7,385 nucleotides of DNA from Acidiferrobacteraceae bacterium (GTDB lineage Bacteria > Pseudomonadota > Gammaproteobacteria > Arenicellales > UBA868). Position 1 is the stretch's first letter. Each line of letters starts with the position of its first letter. This document shows positions 1-6,241 of the stretch, one piece after another. A model generated the notes under the pieces. It was not told the DNA's origin, did no database searches, and was given only the letters and a program-made list of their open reading frames with translations. The stretch lies in NCBI GenBank assembly GCA_002721105.1, contig PBJL01000008.1, positions 104,724-112,108 on the forward strand. The letters are read 5' to 3'. The translations under genes and the position numbers were made by a program.

Positions 1-486
1 TGGAAAACACCTGAAGAAATAGAGATATCAGAGTGGGATCATGTATTTGCTGTTAACGTCCGAGGGGTTGCAATCACAATAAAGCATGCTGTGCCTTTGA
101 TGAAAGATCAGGGGGGTAGCGTCGTACTTATGGGTTCTCTGACTTCGCATCGAGGATATGCAGGTCAGATGCTATATACATCAACTAAGCATGCTGTTCT
201 TGGTATAGTGCGGGCATCATCATTAGATCTTGGTCGTTATGGCATAAGAGTAAACGCTATCGGGCCTGGACCTATTGCCACAGATGCGCTAATGAGTCGA
301 ATCAAATTTCGAGCTGAGCAGGGGGGATTGTCAGTGCAGGAAGCTCTCAAACAACTTCAATCTGAGACTGCGCTAGGACGTATTGCGACTGAGGATGAGG
401 TTGCGAGTGTGGCTCTATTCCTGTCGACTCATCTGTCTTCTGGAATTACAGGACAGATCATTCCAGTAGATGCTGGAATTTCTTAA
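1..486 (+). CDS. Short-chain dehydrogenase/reductase (SDR), 5'-truncated
   Basis: C-terminal 161 residues of a classical SDR, an NAD(P)-dependent oxidoreductase of a hydroxyl or keto group, probably cytosolic. The frame is open from base 1, so the gene starts before the window; the N-terminal cofactor motif TGxxxGxG and NNAG are not visible. In visible numbering the conserved Asn is N19 (in NVRG), and the catalytic Ser, Tyr and Lys are S46, Y59 and K63 (YTSTK), with the usual 13-residue Ser-Tyr spacing. The C-terminal signature GQIIPVDAG (family usual: VDGG) ends the protein, and the frame closes at TAA 484-486. Classical SDRs are about 245-260 residues, so roughly 90 are missing. It converges on the minus-strand SDR at 490-1227 with only 3 bases between the stops, so it need not belong to the same transcription unit. 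Family assignment is firm; substrate unknown. Confidence 0.93.
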   Translation, partial: WKTPEEIEISEWDHVFAVNVRGVAITIKHAVPLMKDQGGSVVLMGSLTSHRGYAGQMLYTSTKHAVLGIVRASSLDLGRYGIRVNAIGPGPIATDALMSRIKFRAEQGGLSVQEALKQLQSETALGRIATEDEVASVALFLSTHLSSGITGQIIPVDAGIS

Positions 487-489
487 GGT

Positions 490-1227
490 TTAAAGCGTAG
501 ATTCTAGTCTAGTATTTATCGGTATTTCTGATACTGAAGCGGTATTGGGAAGTGTTAACAAAAACGCAACTGTTGATGCTACTGATTGAGGAGATAACCG
601 TTCACTACTGGGAGTAACGCCTGGTATATGAGCTACTAGTTCGGTATCGACTGCGCCAGGACAGAGTGCTGTGACTCGAATACCATCGTTCCATCCAGAA
701 AAACGTGCGGCATGGCTCAAACTCACCAGAGCATGCTTAGTCATGGTATATCCTATAGAGACTGAGTCACGATAGCGCTTCCCATCTGTGGAGGCGATAT
801 TAATTATTCGCCCATGCTTGGATTGGCGTAGAAATGGTAGGCAATGTTTTATGAGTCGAAATGGCGCTTTTACATTCACGGCCCACATAGCGTCTAGATC
901 TTCTTCGTTGCCATTATCGAAGCTTACCTGTCTAAGGATACCAGCATTGTTGATTAGCCCGTCCAATTTACCATAGTGATCCAAGGTTTGAGCAATCCAA
1001 TTGTCTACACTCATAGGTTCATTAGCTTCGAATCTACAGACTAGGGTCTTCTCGGGGTCTGTTGCTTTTCGAATATGATCCATTTTTTCAGGAGATCGTA
1101 CTCCGAGTGATAACAAGTAGCCTTCAGAAGAAAGGAGTTCGGCAATAGCCGCTCCAATACCACGAGATGCACCCGATATCATGATGACTCTATTATCTGG
1201 GGGAATTGATTTTTCCCGATCTATCAT
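490..1227 (-). CDS. Short-chain dehydrogenase/reductase (SDR), complete
   Basis: Complete 245-residue classical SDR, probably a cytosolic NAD(P)-dependent alcohol/ketone oxidoreductase. Visible motifs in order: Rossmann glycine motif SGASRGIG at 18-25 (variant of TGxxxGxG), NNAG at 93-96, structural N118, catalytic S146, Y160 and K164 (YTMTK), and PG at 190-191 as in the usual substrate-loop region. An Arg at 21 in the glycine motif and R44 after beta-2 would suit NADP(H), but this is only a hint. The C-terminus (SVSEIPINTR, 231-240) has the SEI pattern seen in many SDRs. The ATG at 1227 is preceded by AAGGG at 7-base spacing. It is the last gene of the minus-strand block, 49 bases after the decarboxylase gene, so co-transcription is likely. 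It is clearly different in sequence from the SDR at 1-486, so the pair is not a recent duplication. Substrate unknown. Confidence 0.94.
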   Translation of the reverse strand: MIDREKSIPPDNRVIMISGASRGIGAAIAELLSSEGYLLSLGVRSPEKMDHIRKATDPEKTLVCRFEANEPMSVDNWIAQTLDHYGKLDGLINNAGILRQVSFDNGNEEDLDAMWAVNVKAPFRLIKHCLPFLRQSKHGRIINIASTDGKRYRDSVSIGYTMTKHALVSLSHAARFSGWNDGIRVTALCPGAVDTELVAHIPGVTPSSERLSPQSVASTVAFLLTLPNTASVSEIPINTRLESTL

Positions 1228-1234
1228 TTTGGCA

Positions 1235-1239
1235 CCCTT
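1235..1239 (-). promoter_or_regulatory. Ribosome binding site of the complete SDR gene
   Basis: AAGGG on the minus strand, 7 bases before the ATG at 1227. It supports that start rather than the internal Met at residue 16, which lies too close to the cofactor motif. Confidence 0.6.
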
Positions 1240-1276
1240 ATTAACAAGTCTCCTATATGTTGCTAGGAATATATGT

Positions 1277-2683
1277 TTATTGCGCGAATGAACTTTTTAG
1301 AAGTCGAGCTGGAACTCTAAATCGGCCCGAAACGTCCCGAAGTTGTTCTCTCTCTGTGGTGATCTCTGCATCATTACCACATACTAGAACTGTGGCGGGA
1401 AGGCATTGCGCATTATATCGTGCAGCTTGAGATTCTACGTAACCTCCCGCGTCAAGAAAAGCTACAAAATCTCCTCGAGACAGAGGTGGCATTTCACGAT
1501 GTTTACCTAGCTCGTCAGAATTACAAAGAGGACCTACTAAATCGACCGTTTCGGTTGGCTCTTGTGCTGCATTTTCGACCGGAACAGCATGGTAATACCA
1601 ATCCAGTATAGCTGCCCATGACAAGTGGTTTGTAGATAGATCCAGGTTAACCCATTTTTTCTTTCCATTTTCTTTAACAGCGCCAACTGTTCCTACAGCA
1701 ACGCCTGTGGGCCCAGATAAAATTCTCCCTGGTTCGATGCGTAATTTTGGTATTGGCAATTGGCATTTTTGTGCCTCATCTTCAATTGCCTGACTGATCT
1801 GCTCGGCATAATCATTGGCGCTAGGAGCGGAGCTGTCATCGATTTGACCGTTAGGGCCTGTTCCATACCATTTGCCGAAGGTCCATCCACCGCCAATGTC
1901 TACGCAGGGAGGTGTCCAGCCAGTATGTTCAGTTATGTATGCGGACCAGGAGATCATTTCACGGGCCATTACGGCAAAGGGTTCAGCCTCGTTTGTCATT
2001 CGGCTTAGATGAAAGTGAGTTTCTTTCAGCTCAATATGTGCCATATTTTTAGCTTTGTTAACGATTTCAACAGTTTGCTCTCTCGTCATTCCCCATTTGG
2101 TACTGTCGCTTTGCTCTTTCAGTGTTCCTGGTCCATGCATCGCAACACCGGTTTTATTTGCCAGTGGATCAAGGTCTAGAGCAAGCCTGATACCCACATC
2201 CGCTGTTTTATTGAGTGTTTTACAAATAGAATCAATGCGATCTAATTCATCCATAGCATCAATGTTGATGCAAAGACCATTGGTAATAGCCATTTCAAGC
2301 TCTTCGGTTTGTTTATTTGAGCCATTAAGAACCAAGGTTTTAGGATTTGTTCCCGCCAATAGCGCTATGTACATTTCGTTGACACCAAAACAGTCCCCTC
2401 CAGCTCCTTCTTGGTTCATGATATGTCTTAGAGCTAAACTATTATTCGATTTATTCGCAAATAAGATTTCTACTTCGCCAGGGTAACGCGCACGGAATGC
2501 ATCTCGAAATTGCCGATAGCCATAGCGAAATTGAGATTCACTGATGATTAGTAGGGGCGATCCAAATCTCATCACAAGATCTTTGACATCACAGTTTTCA
2601 ACCCAAAGATTGCCATTTTCGCCAATTCCAACGAACTCACCATAATTCACTTTGTATTTTTTAGGCTCCAACTCTTTGTTCAT
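1277..2683 (-). CDS. PLP-dependent decarboxylase, fold type III (LysA/ornithine decarboxylase-like)
   Basis: 468-residue protein of the alanine-racemase-fold (group IV) decarboxylases, which remove the alpha-carboxyl of an amino acid as CO2 using pyridoxal phosphate. The N-terminal barrel carries the PLP lysine K78 in FANKSN, the HxH element HFH (223-225), the glycine-rich phosphate loop DIGGGW (262-267) and EPGR (317-320). The C-terminal beta domain has GPLCNSDE (385-391), whose Cys (C387) is the usual active-site Cys from the partner subunit, and DAGGYVESQAARYN (411-424). The pyridoxal machinery is intact, so an active enzyme is expected, probably a homodimer. Two positions differ from diaminopimelate and ornithine decarboxylases. 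HFHLSR stands where HxHxGSQ is usual, and Asn388 follows the Cys where Glu (DAP decarboxylase) or Asp (ornithine decarboxylase) usually contacts the substrate's distal amine. It is also longer than the usual 400-430. The substrate is therefore probably neither meso-diaminopimelate nor ornithine (inference). The ATG at 2683 has a GGAGA site; the gene lies 31 bases after the DapA-like gene. Confidence 0.9.
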   Translation of the reverse strand: MNKELEPKKYKVNYGEFVGIGENGNLWVENCDVKDLVMRFGSPLLIISESQFRYGYRQFRDAFRARYPGEVEILFANKSNNSLALRHIMNQEGAGGDCFGVNEMYIALLAGTNPKTLVLNGSNKQTEELEMAITNGLCINIDAMDELDRIDSICKTLNKTADVGIRLALDLDPLANKTGVAMHGPGTLKEQSDSTKWGMTREQTVEIVNKAKNMAHIELKETHFHLSRMTNEAEPFAVMAREMISWSAYITEHTGWTPPCVDIGGGWTFGKWYGTGPNGQIDDSSAPSANDYAEQISQAIEDEAQKCQLPIPKLRIEPGRILSGPTGVAVGTVGAVKENGKKKWVNLDLSTNHLSWAAILDWYYHAVPVENAAQEPTETVDLVGPLCNSDELGKHREMPPLSRGDFVAFLDAGGYVESQAARYNAQCLPATVLVCGNDAEITTEREQLRDVSGRFRVPARLLKSSFAQ

Positions 2684-2690
2684 AATAAAT

Positions 2691-2695
2691 TCTCC
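2691..2695 (-). promoter_or_regulatory. Ribosome binding site of the decarboxylase gene
   Basis: GGAGA on the minus strand, 7 bases before the ATG at 2683 and inside the 31-base gap after the DapA-like gene. It fixes the start and fits translation from a shared transcript. Confidence 0.65.
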
Positions 2696-2714
2696 GATTT
2701 TTAAATTACTCTCT

Positions 2715-3623
2715 TTACTTATTCAACAGTCCAAGATCAATTAAGCCAGATTTGAGTTCGTTCAATGATTCCGACTTAAGCTGTTTAAGGGGCTGCCGAG
2801 GAGCACCACCAGGATATCCCAGCAGGTCCATCGCTGCCTTTGTTGAAGGGTAAAGTGTGCGCCCCCCACTAGTAAAAAGCTTTGTGAGTTTCTGACCCGT
2901 AATCTGTAGCTTTTGCGATTCTTCAACGCGACCATCTTTGGTTGCATAAAAAAGATCCATCCCATCGGGAGCCCATACATTGGGAAAACAGTCAATAATT
3001 CCGTCTGCTCCTAAAGAAACCGCGGGAGCGCCGTAGATTGAGGAAGGACCACAAAATACTCGGAGACGATCCTTCACTTCAATGAGAGTTGCATAGAAGT
3101 GATTCCAGTCCCCACAGCTTTCCTTAATTGCTACTACATTATCCAATCCTGCGAGGCGCGCTGCAAGCTCTGGACTAATTGCATTAACTGCATTTGCAGG
3201 GATGTTATAAAGGATTATAGGTAAATTGACTTCGGCGGAAATTTCTTCATAGTGATGAAAAATTTCATCGTCAGTTAGTTTGACAAAGTATGGAGGTAGA
3301 ATTAATGCACCATCACATCCGCTCTCTTCCGCTTTCAACGTAAGTCGAATTGTTTCCTTTGCTGTAACTGCACCGGTTCCTACGATTACCTTACCACGGC
3401 CACCTGCTGATTTAACGCCAAGCTGAAATAAGTGACATCTTTCTTCGTGACTTAATGACCAAAATTCTCCAGTGCAGCCACCTACCACAATTCCGGTTGC
3501 GCCATTATCAAACATTCTCTCAACATTAACCGAAAAAGATTCCGAATCAATAGCACCATCTTGTTTGAAATTGGTGACCACTGCGACCATCGGCCCGTGC
3601 CAGTCTATACTAGTTCGATCCAT
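2715..3623 (-). CDS. DapA/N-acetylneuraminate-lyase family aldolase or dehydratase
   Basis: 302-residue class I (Schiff-base) TIM-barrel enzyme of the DHDPS/NAL superfamily, the usual family length. Members act on 2-keto acids by aldol cleavage or condensation, dehydration or deamination, in the cytosol and usually as tetramers. Visible motifs: carboxylate-binding GGCTGE (48-53), PPYF (110-113), the catalytic Tyr Y139 in YNIP, and the Schiff-base lysine K167 in IKES. By motif alignment to E. coli dihydrodipicolinate synthase, Thr44 is Cys50, Tyr107 is Phe113 and Arg138 is Asn144, so the proton-relay triad and the aspartate-semialdehyde-binding arginine are not conserved. It is therefore unlikely to make dihydrodipicolinate. 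Possible roles within the family are a keto-acid aldolase or dehydratase, or a deaminase like pyrroline-4-hydroxy-2-carboxylate deaminase, which occurs beside D-hydroxyproline dehydrogenases. The start at 3623 has a good GAGGT site. It lies second in the minus-strand block, 112 bases after the FAD gene. Confidence 0.92.
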   Translation of the reverse strand: MDRTSIDWHGPMVAVVTNFKQDGAIDSESFSVNVERMFDNGATGIVVGGCTGEFWSLSHEERCHLFQLGVKSAGGRGKVIVGTGAVTAKETIRLTLKAEESGCDGALILPPYFVKLTDDEIFHHYEEISAEVNLPIILYNIPANAVNAISPELAARLAGLDNVVAIKESCGDWNHFYATLIEVKDRLRVFCGPSSIYGAPAVSLGADGIIDCFPNVWAPDGMDLFYATKDGRVEESQKLQITGQKLTKLFTSGGRTLYPSTKAAMDLLGYPGGAPRQPLKQLKSESLNELKSGLIDLGLLNK

Positions 3624-3627
3624 GTTT

Positions 3628-3632
3628 ACCTC
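3628..3632 (-). promoter_or_regulatory. Ribosome binding site of the DapA-like gene
   Basis: GAGGT on the minus strand, 4 bases before the ATG at 3623. It is the strongest SD match in the block and suggests efficient translation here. Confidence 0.65.
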
Positions 3633-3701
3633 AATCTTGTCTTTGTCAAATTTATTTATCAGTTATGTTGTATGAAGATCTCCAACGCATATCAGAGATT
3701 G

Positions 3702-3719
3702 TAAGGTATATGTTCCTTA
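3702..3719 (-). other. Short hairpin in the 112-base intergenic gap
   Basis: TAAGG and CCTTA form a 5-base-pair stem with an 8-base loop just after the stop of the FAD gene. There is no T-run, so it is not a convincing terminator; it might be a weak processing or stabilising element. The rest of the gap (3624-3735) shows the ribosome binding site and AT-rich sequence but no clear promoter. Confidence 0.2.
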
Positions 3720-3735
3720 TCATTCACTAAATTTT

Positions 3736-4929
3736 TTAGTTTATCTCTAGATTCATTCGTTGATAATCACCGCTGAATCGAGTGTGGGAATAATCGTCGA
3801 GAGCAAAGCTGGGGCGTCGATTTTGCATAACTTCCATGACGAGTTTCGCACAAAGCGGTCCAAGTGTGTAACCTGCATCTCCAGGTAAGGCAAAATATAC
3901 TTGATCGTTAGTTTCTGCCATTCCAAGCACTGATCTACCGTCAGTAATTGAATTAACACCAGCCCATGTTCTAATTAAAGCCAAAGTATTAATTATTGGA
4001 GCGATGTGTCCTGCAAGCCGAAGATTTCCAAGAAGACTACTCATCCTAACTGTTGGATGATCTTTTGGTCCGTCAAATTTTGCCGGCCATCCGCCACCTA
4101 TAACAACGTTTCCCGTGCCTAGTTGTTTCATTGTAATAGAGCGTTCGGCATGTTGGACAAGATGAGGTATGAGGTCAATAGTTGGCTCGGTTATGTTCAT
4201 ATGCAACGGCTCAGGGATAGTTGGAATGTGGATGCCAATTTGTTGAGCCAAGTGTCCACCTCCAGATCCAGCAGCTATGGCAATGCGCCCGGTACGAATC
4301 ACCCCATTCTTTGTAGAAAGCAGGATATCCTGATCTTTAAAAAAAATTTGTTCTATACGTAGACCGTTAAGAAAACGGACACCGGCGAGCATTCCCATTT
4401 GTTTTATCGCTGCATTAGCTAATAACGGATTTACTTTTCCTTCATTGGCACACATCTCTGCTCCGACTATAGATTTACCCAGATATGGAGCTATTCGTTC
4501 GATTTCTGGCCGATCAAGCATTTCAACGTCTAGGCCTAACGCTAACTCTCTTTCACATTTCTTTCTAAGAAACTCATATTGTTCTTCTGTTTCAGCAACC
4601 ATGAGCCCCCCTGAAACTTTTAGATCAATATTGGTTTCCAAGCGACTATCCAGCTCCTTCCATGCGGCAACAGCTTTTGGATATAACGGTAATGCTCGCT
4701 CCAAATCTGGAAGCAACTGCGGTGATAACCGTATATTTCGACTTTGCATTTGCACATGCAGACTGCCAGCGTTGGCTGTGCTTCCAGAATGATGTCCATT
4801 ATCAACACAGGCAACACGATCTCCGTCTTCAGCAAGAAATGCTGCCAAACAACTACCAACAATTCCACCACCGATGATTACTGTGTCTATTTCTGAGATG
4901 ATTGGGTGAGGTATAGATTTAATGTTCAT
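3736..4929 (-). CDS. FAD-dependent oxidoreductase, DAO family; opine oxidase/HcnC-type beta subunit
   Basis: 397-residue flavoprotein of the D-amino-acid oxidase (DAO) superfamily, the length expected for the catalytic beta subunits of opine oxidases (OoxB/NoxB), hydrogen cyanide synthase HcnC and D-hydroxyproline dehydrogenase. These oxidise a C-N bond of an amino acid or opine and pass electrons through partner subunits, often at the membrane. FAD-binding motifs are visible: the dinucleotide motif VIIGGGIVGS (17-26) with acidic D43 ending beta-2, and IAIAAGSGG (216-224). TWAGVNSITDGRSVLG (321-336) and the C-terminal GDAGYTLGPLC (350-360) match the family ends. NAGSLHVQMQSR (53-64) and GGLMVAE (107-113) are typical of the opine-oxidase branch, as I recall it. 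The start at 4929 has only a weak SD, but nothing upstream in frame is better. It is the first gene of the minus-strand block. Its likely alpha partner is encoded at 6240-7385, beyond an inverted gene. Substrate unknown. Confidence 0.9.
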   Translation of the reverse strand: MNIKSIPHPIISEIDTVIIGGGIVGSCLAAFLAEDGDRVACVDNGHHSGSTANAGSLHVQMQSRNIRLSPQLLPDLERALPLYPKAVAAWKELDSRLETNIDLKVSGGLMVAETEEQYEFLRKKCERELALGLDVEMLDRPEIERIAPYLGKSIVGAEMCANEGKVNPLLANAAIKQMGMLAGVRFLNGLRIEQIFFKDQDILLSTKNGVIRTGRIAIAAGSGGGHLAQQIGIHIPTIPEPLHMNITEPTIDLIPHLVQHAERSITMKQLGTGNVVIGGGWPAKFDGPKDHPTVRMSSLLGNLRLAGHIAPIINTLALIRTWAGVNSITDGRSVLGMAETNDQVYFALPGDAGYTLGPLCAKLVMEVMQNRRPSFALDDYSHTRFSGDYQRMNLEIN

Positions 4930-4978
4930 CTTTCATTCTGGTTGGTCAGGTTTTTAGCTTCATATGTTTTCTAGTAGC

Positions 4979-5007
4979 ATATTACCCATAATGCAGGAAA
5001 TTGGGAA
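4979..5007 (-). promoter_or_regulatory. Weak candidate promoter for the minus-strand block
   Basis: TTCCCA (minus strand, 5007-5002) and TAATAT (4984-4979) are separated by 17 bases; each matches the sigma70 consensus at 4 of 6 positions. It would start transcription about 40 bases upstream of the FAD gene. Its -35 overlaps the -35 of the plus-strand promoter, so the two could compete. The match is weak enough to be chance. Confidence 0.25.
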
Positions 5008-5029
5008 ATCAAACGCATGGTAATATAAT
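5001..5029 (+). promoter_or_regulatory. Sigma70-type promoter of the MDR gene
   Basis: TTGGGA (5001-5006, 4 of 6 to consensus), a 17-base spacer and a perfect TATAAT (5024-5029). Transcription would begin near 5036, leaving a leader of about 56 bases to the ATG at 5092. This is the best promoter in the window. Confidence 0.6.
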
Positions 5030-5049
5030 TTATTTGCGTTTTGCATTTC
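5005..5049. repeat. Inverted repeat centred on the -10 box, candidate operator
   Basis: AAACGCA (5011-5017) and its exact complement TGCGTTT (5035-5041) flank a 17-base spacer whose centre falls on TATAAT. Outside these arms GAAAT (5005-5009) and ATTTC (5045-5049) extend the symmetry with slightly unequal gaps of 1 and 3 bases. A dimeric regulator bound here would cover the -10 and the transcription start, so repression of the MDR gene is the simplest reading (inference). No regulator gene is in the window. Confidence 0.4.
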
Positions 5050-5076
5050 GAGATTTTATTTACGCACCTATTTTTT

Positions 5077-5081
5077 AGAGG
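5077..5081 (+). promoter_or_regulatory. Ribosome binding site deciding the MDR start
   Basis: AGAGG ends 10 bases before the ATG at 5092. The frame is also open from a TTG at 5041, but that codon has no SD and lies only a few bases after the predicted transcription start, so 5092 is preferred. Confidence 0.55.
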
Positions 5082-5091
5082 CAATGAAATT

Positions 5092-6144
5092 ATGACTAAA
5101 GTCAGGGAAATTTCCTATTCGCGCTTTGACATCGATAATCCTGAAGACGTATATAAGGTATCACACGTGTCACTGCCAGATTCGGTGGGAGATCGAGAAG
5201 TATTAGTGCGTATGTCAGTAGCTATGGTACATCCTTGTGATATCGGTTGTTCTAGCGGATTGGTCAATGGCGTCAATTTGCCAGCGGTAGGAGGTTTTGA
5301 GGGTATCGGAATAGTTGAAAAAATTGGTTCTAAGCTAACACAAAAATTTTCTCCAGGCCAAAGAGTCCATGTTTGTGCTACCCATATCTTCGGATCTTGG
5401 AAAGAATGGCTAGGAGTGTGGAGGGATTATGTCATTCTGCCTCCAGAATCGTTAATACCTGTGCCGGACGACGTTGAAGACGATGTGGCAGCTCAGATTT
5501 TTGTTAATATTTTGACTCCATTAGCTATGATTAAAGAAATGAAACTTGGCACTGGGGATGTAGTTCTACAGACAGCCGCTGGTTCTGTCGTCGGTAAAGT
5601 GATGATTCAATTAGGCCAAATATTTGGTTTTGAGACAATAAATATAGTGCGGCGCCAGGAGACAGCTGATGAAATAATAGATTTATATGGTAGCAATAGA
5701 GTATATGTTCATGATGGCACGTCGTCAGCTGAAGAAAGATTACATAAGAAAATACGTAATGATATTGGTGACATTTCTATCAAGTATGCCATTGATGCAG
5801 TATCTGGCGAGGTAGGGCGTTTTTGTCTACGGATGTTGGATTCAGGCGGAGTTGTATATTACTATGGAGCTTTATCTGGAGACCCAATAGTTTCAGTTGA
5901 TATTGTAACTGATCTTTGTAGACACAATAAGACGGTCAAAGGATGGTCGATCCAAGAGACATGGCTGCGGTCTGTATCTGACAGCACAAAGCAGGCTTGT
6001 GTGGATGAGATATGGAAGTTTTTGTCTAACAAGACAATCGTTTTACCTCCAATCGGTGATAAGTTTCCGCTTGAGGAAGCACGGCAGGCGGTTATTGCCT
6101 CAAAAAAACCGCACAAGAAAGGAAAGATAATGTTAGTGTGTTAG
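5092..6144 (+). CDS. Zinc-independent MDR-family oxidoreductase (enoyl-thioester/quinone reductase-like)
   Basis: 350-residue medium-chain dehydrogenase/reductase, counted from the ATG at 5092. The N-terminal GroES-like domain has VHPCDIGCSSG (46-56), LPAVGGFEGIGIVEKIG (63-79) and PGQRV (88-92). The Rossmann domain contains QTAAGSVVG (160-168), the nucleotide-binding loop in the AxGxxG style, and VNILTP (138-143), placed like the VNPLTA element of 2-enoyl thioester reductases. The GHE zinc motif of alcohol dehydrogenases is replaced by GFEG, and the four-Cys structural zinc loop is absent, so hydride transfer without metal is expected. That is the pattern of MECR/ETR-type enoyl reductases and quinone oxidoreductases, which use NADPH to reduce an activated C=C bond; the true substrate is unknown. 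The gene is divergent from the FAD gene and has its own promoter, candidate operator and terminator, so it is probably a separate unit under related control. It sits between two subunit genes of one likely enzyme. Confidence 0.88.
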   Translation: MTKVREISYSRFDIDNPEDVYKVSHVSLPDSVGDREVLVRMSVAMVHPCDIGCSSGLVNGVNLPAVGGFEGIGIVEKIGSKLTQKFSPGQRVHVCATHIFGSWKEWLGVWRDYVILPPESLIPVPDDVEDDVAAQIFVNILTPLAMIKEMKLGTGDVVLQTAAGSVVGKVMIQLGQIFGFETINIVRRQETADEIIDLYGSNRVYVHDGTSSAEERLHKKIRNDIGDISIKYAIDAVSGEVGRFCLRMLDSGGVVYYYGALSGDPIVSVDIVTDLCRHNKTVKGWSIQETWLRSVSDSTKQACVDEIWKFLSNKTIVLPPIGDKFPLEEARQAVIASKKPHKKGKIMLVC

Positions 6145-6210
6145 ATGACTGATTTTATTTTTTAAATTTTTAAATGAGCATTTCTATTACTAGTGATTTA
6201 AACTGAAACG

Positions 6211-6241
6211 GCGGGCTTCACTTTGTGGGGCTCGCTTTTTT
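6211..6241 (+). terminator. Rho-independent terminator of the MDR gene
   Basis: An 11-base-pair stem (6211-6221 with 6225-6235, three G-T wobbles) closes on a TTT loop and is followed by six Ts (6236-6241). It lies 66 bases after the MDR stop. On the opposite strand the wobbles become A-C mismatches and there is no T-run, so it should act mainly in the plus direction. Its T-run overlaps the stop codon of the converging alpha-subunit gene. Confidence 0.7.

Noticed and set aside
184..741. 12-base sequence ACTAAGCATGCT at 184-195, inverted at 730-741
   Set aside because: Both copies encode the same catalytic-site residues (TKHA) of the two SDRs, so family conservation and chance explain it; the flanks do not match.
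1248..1266. TCCTA/TAGGA inverted repeat between the decarboxylase and SDR genes
   Set aside because: Only 5 base pairs with no T-run; too weak to call a terminator.
2055..2486. Plus-strand open frame of 143 codons antisense to the decarboxylase gene
   Set aside because: No ribosome binding site or recognisable protein motif; it is the complement of a strongly conserved coding region.
1277..3623. dapA-lysA pair as part of housekeeping lysine biosynthesis
   Set aside because: Key DHDPS and DAP-decarboxylase specificity positions differ, and the neighbours are flavin dehydrogenase and SDR genes, not lysine-pathway genes.
3644..3649. Perfect TTGACA on the minus strand before the DapA-like gene
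   Set aside because: It lies about 20 bases before the ATG and no -10 box follows at proper spacing, so it is probably chance.
5084..5095. Three-codon open frame (ATG AAA TTA TGA) overlapping the MDR start
   Set aside because: Its ATG is only 2 bases from the AGAGG site, and so short a frame is expected by chance; no sign of a leader peptide.
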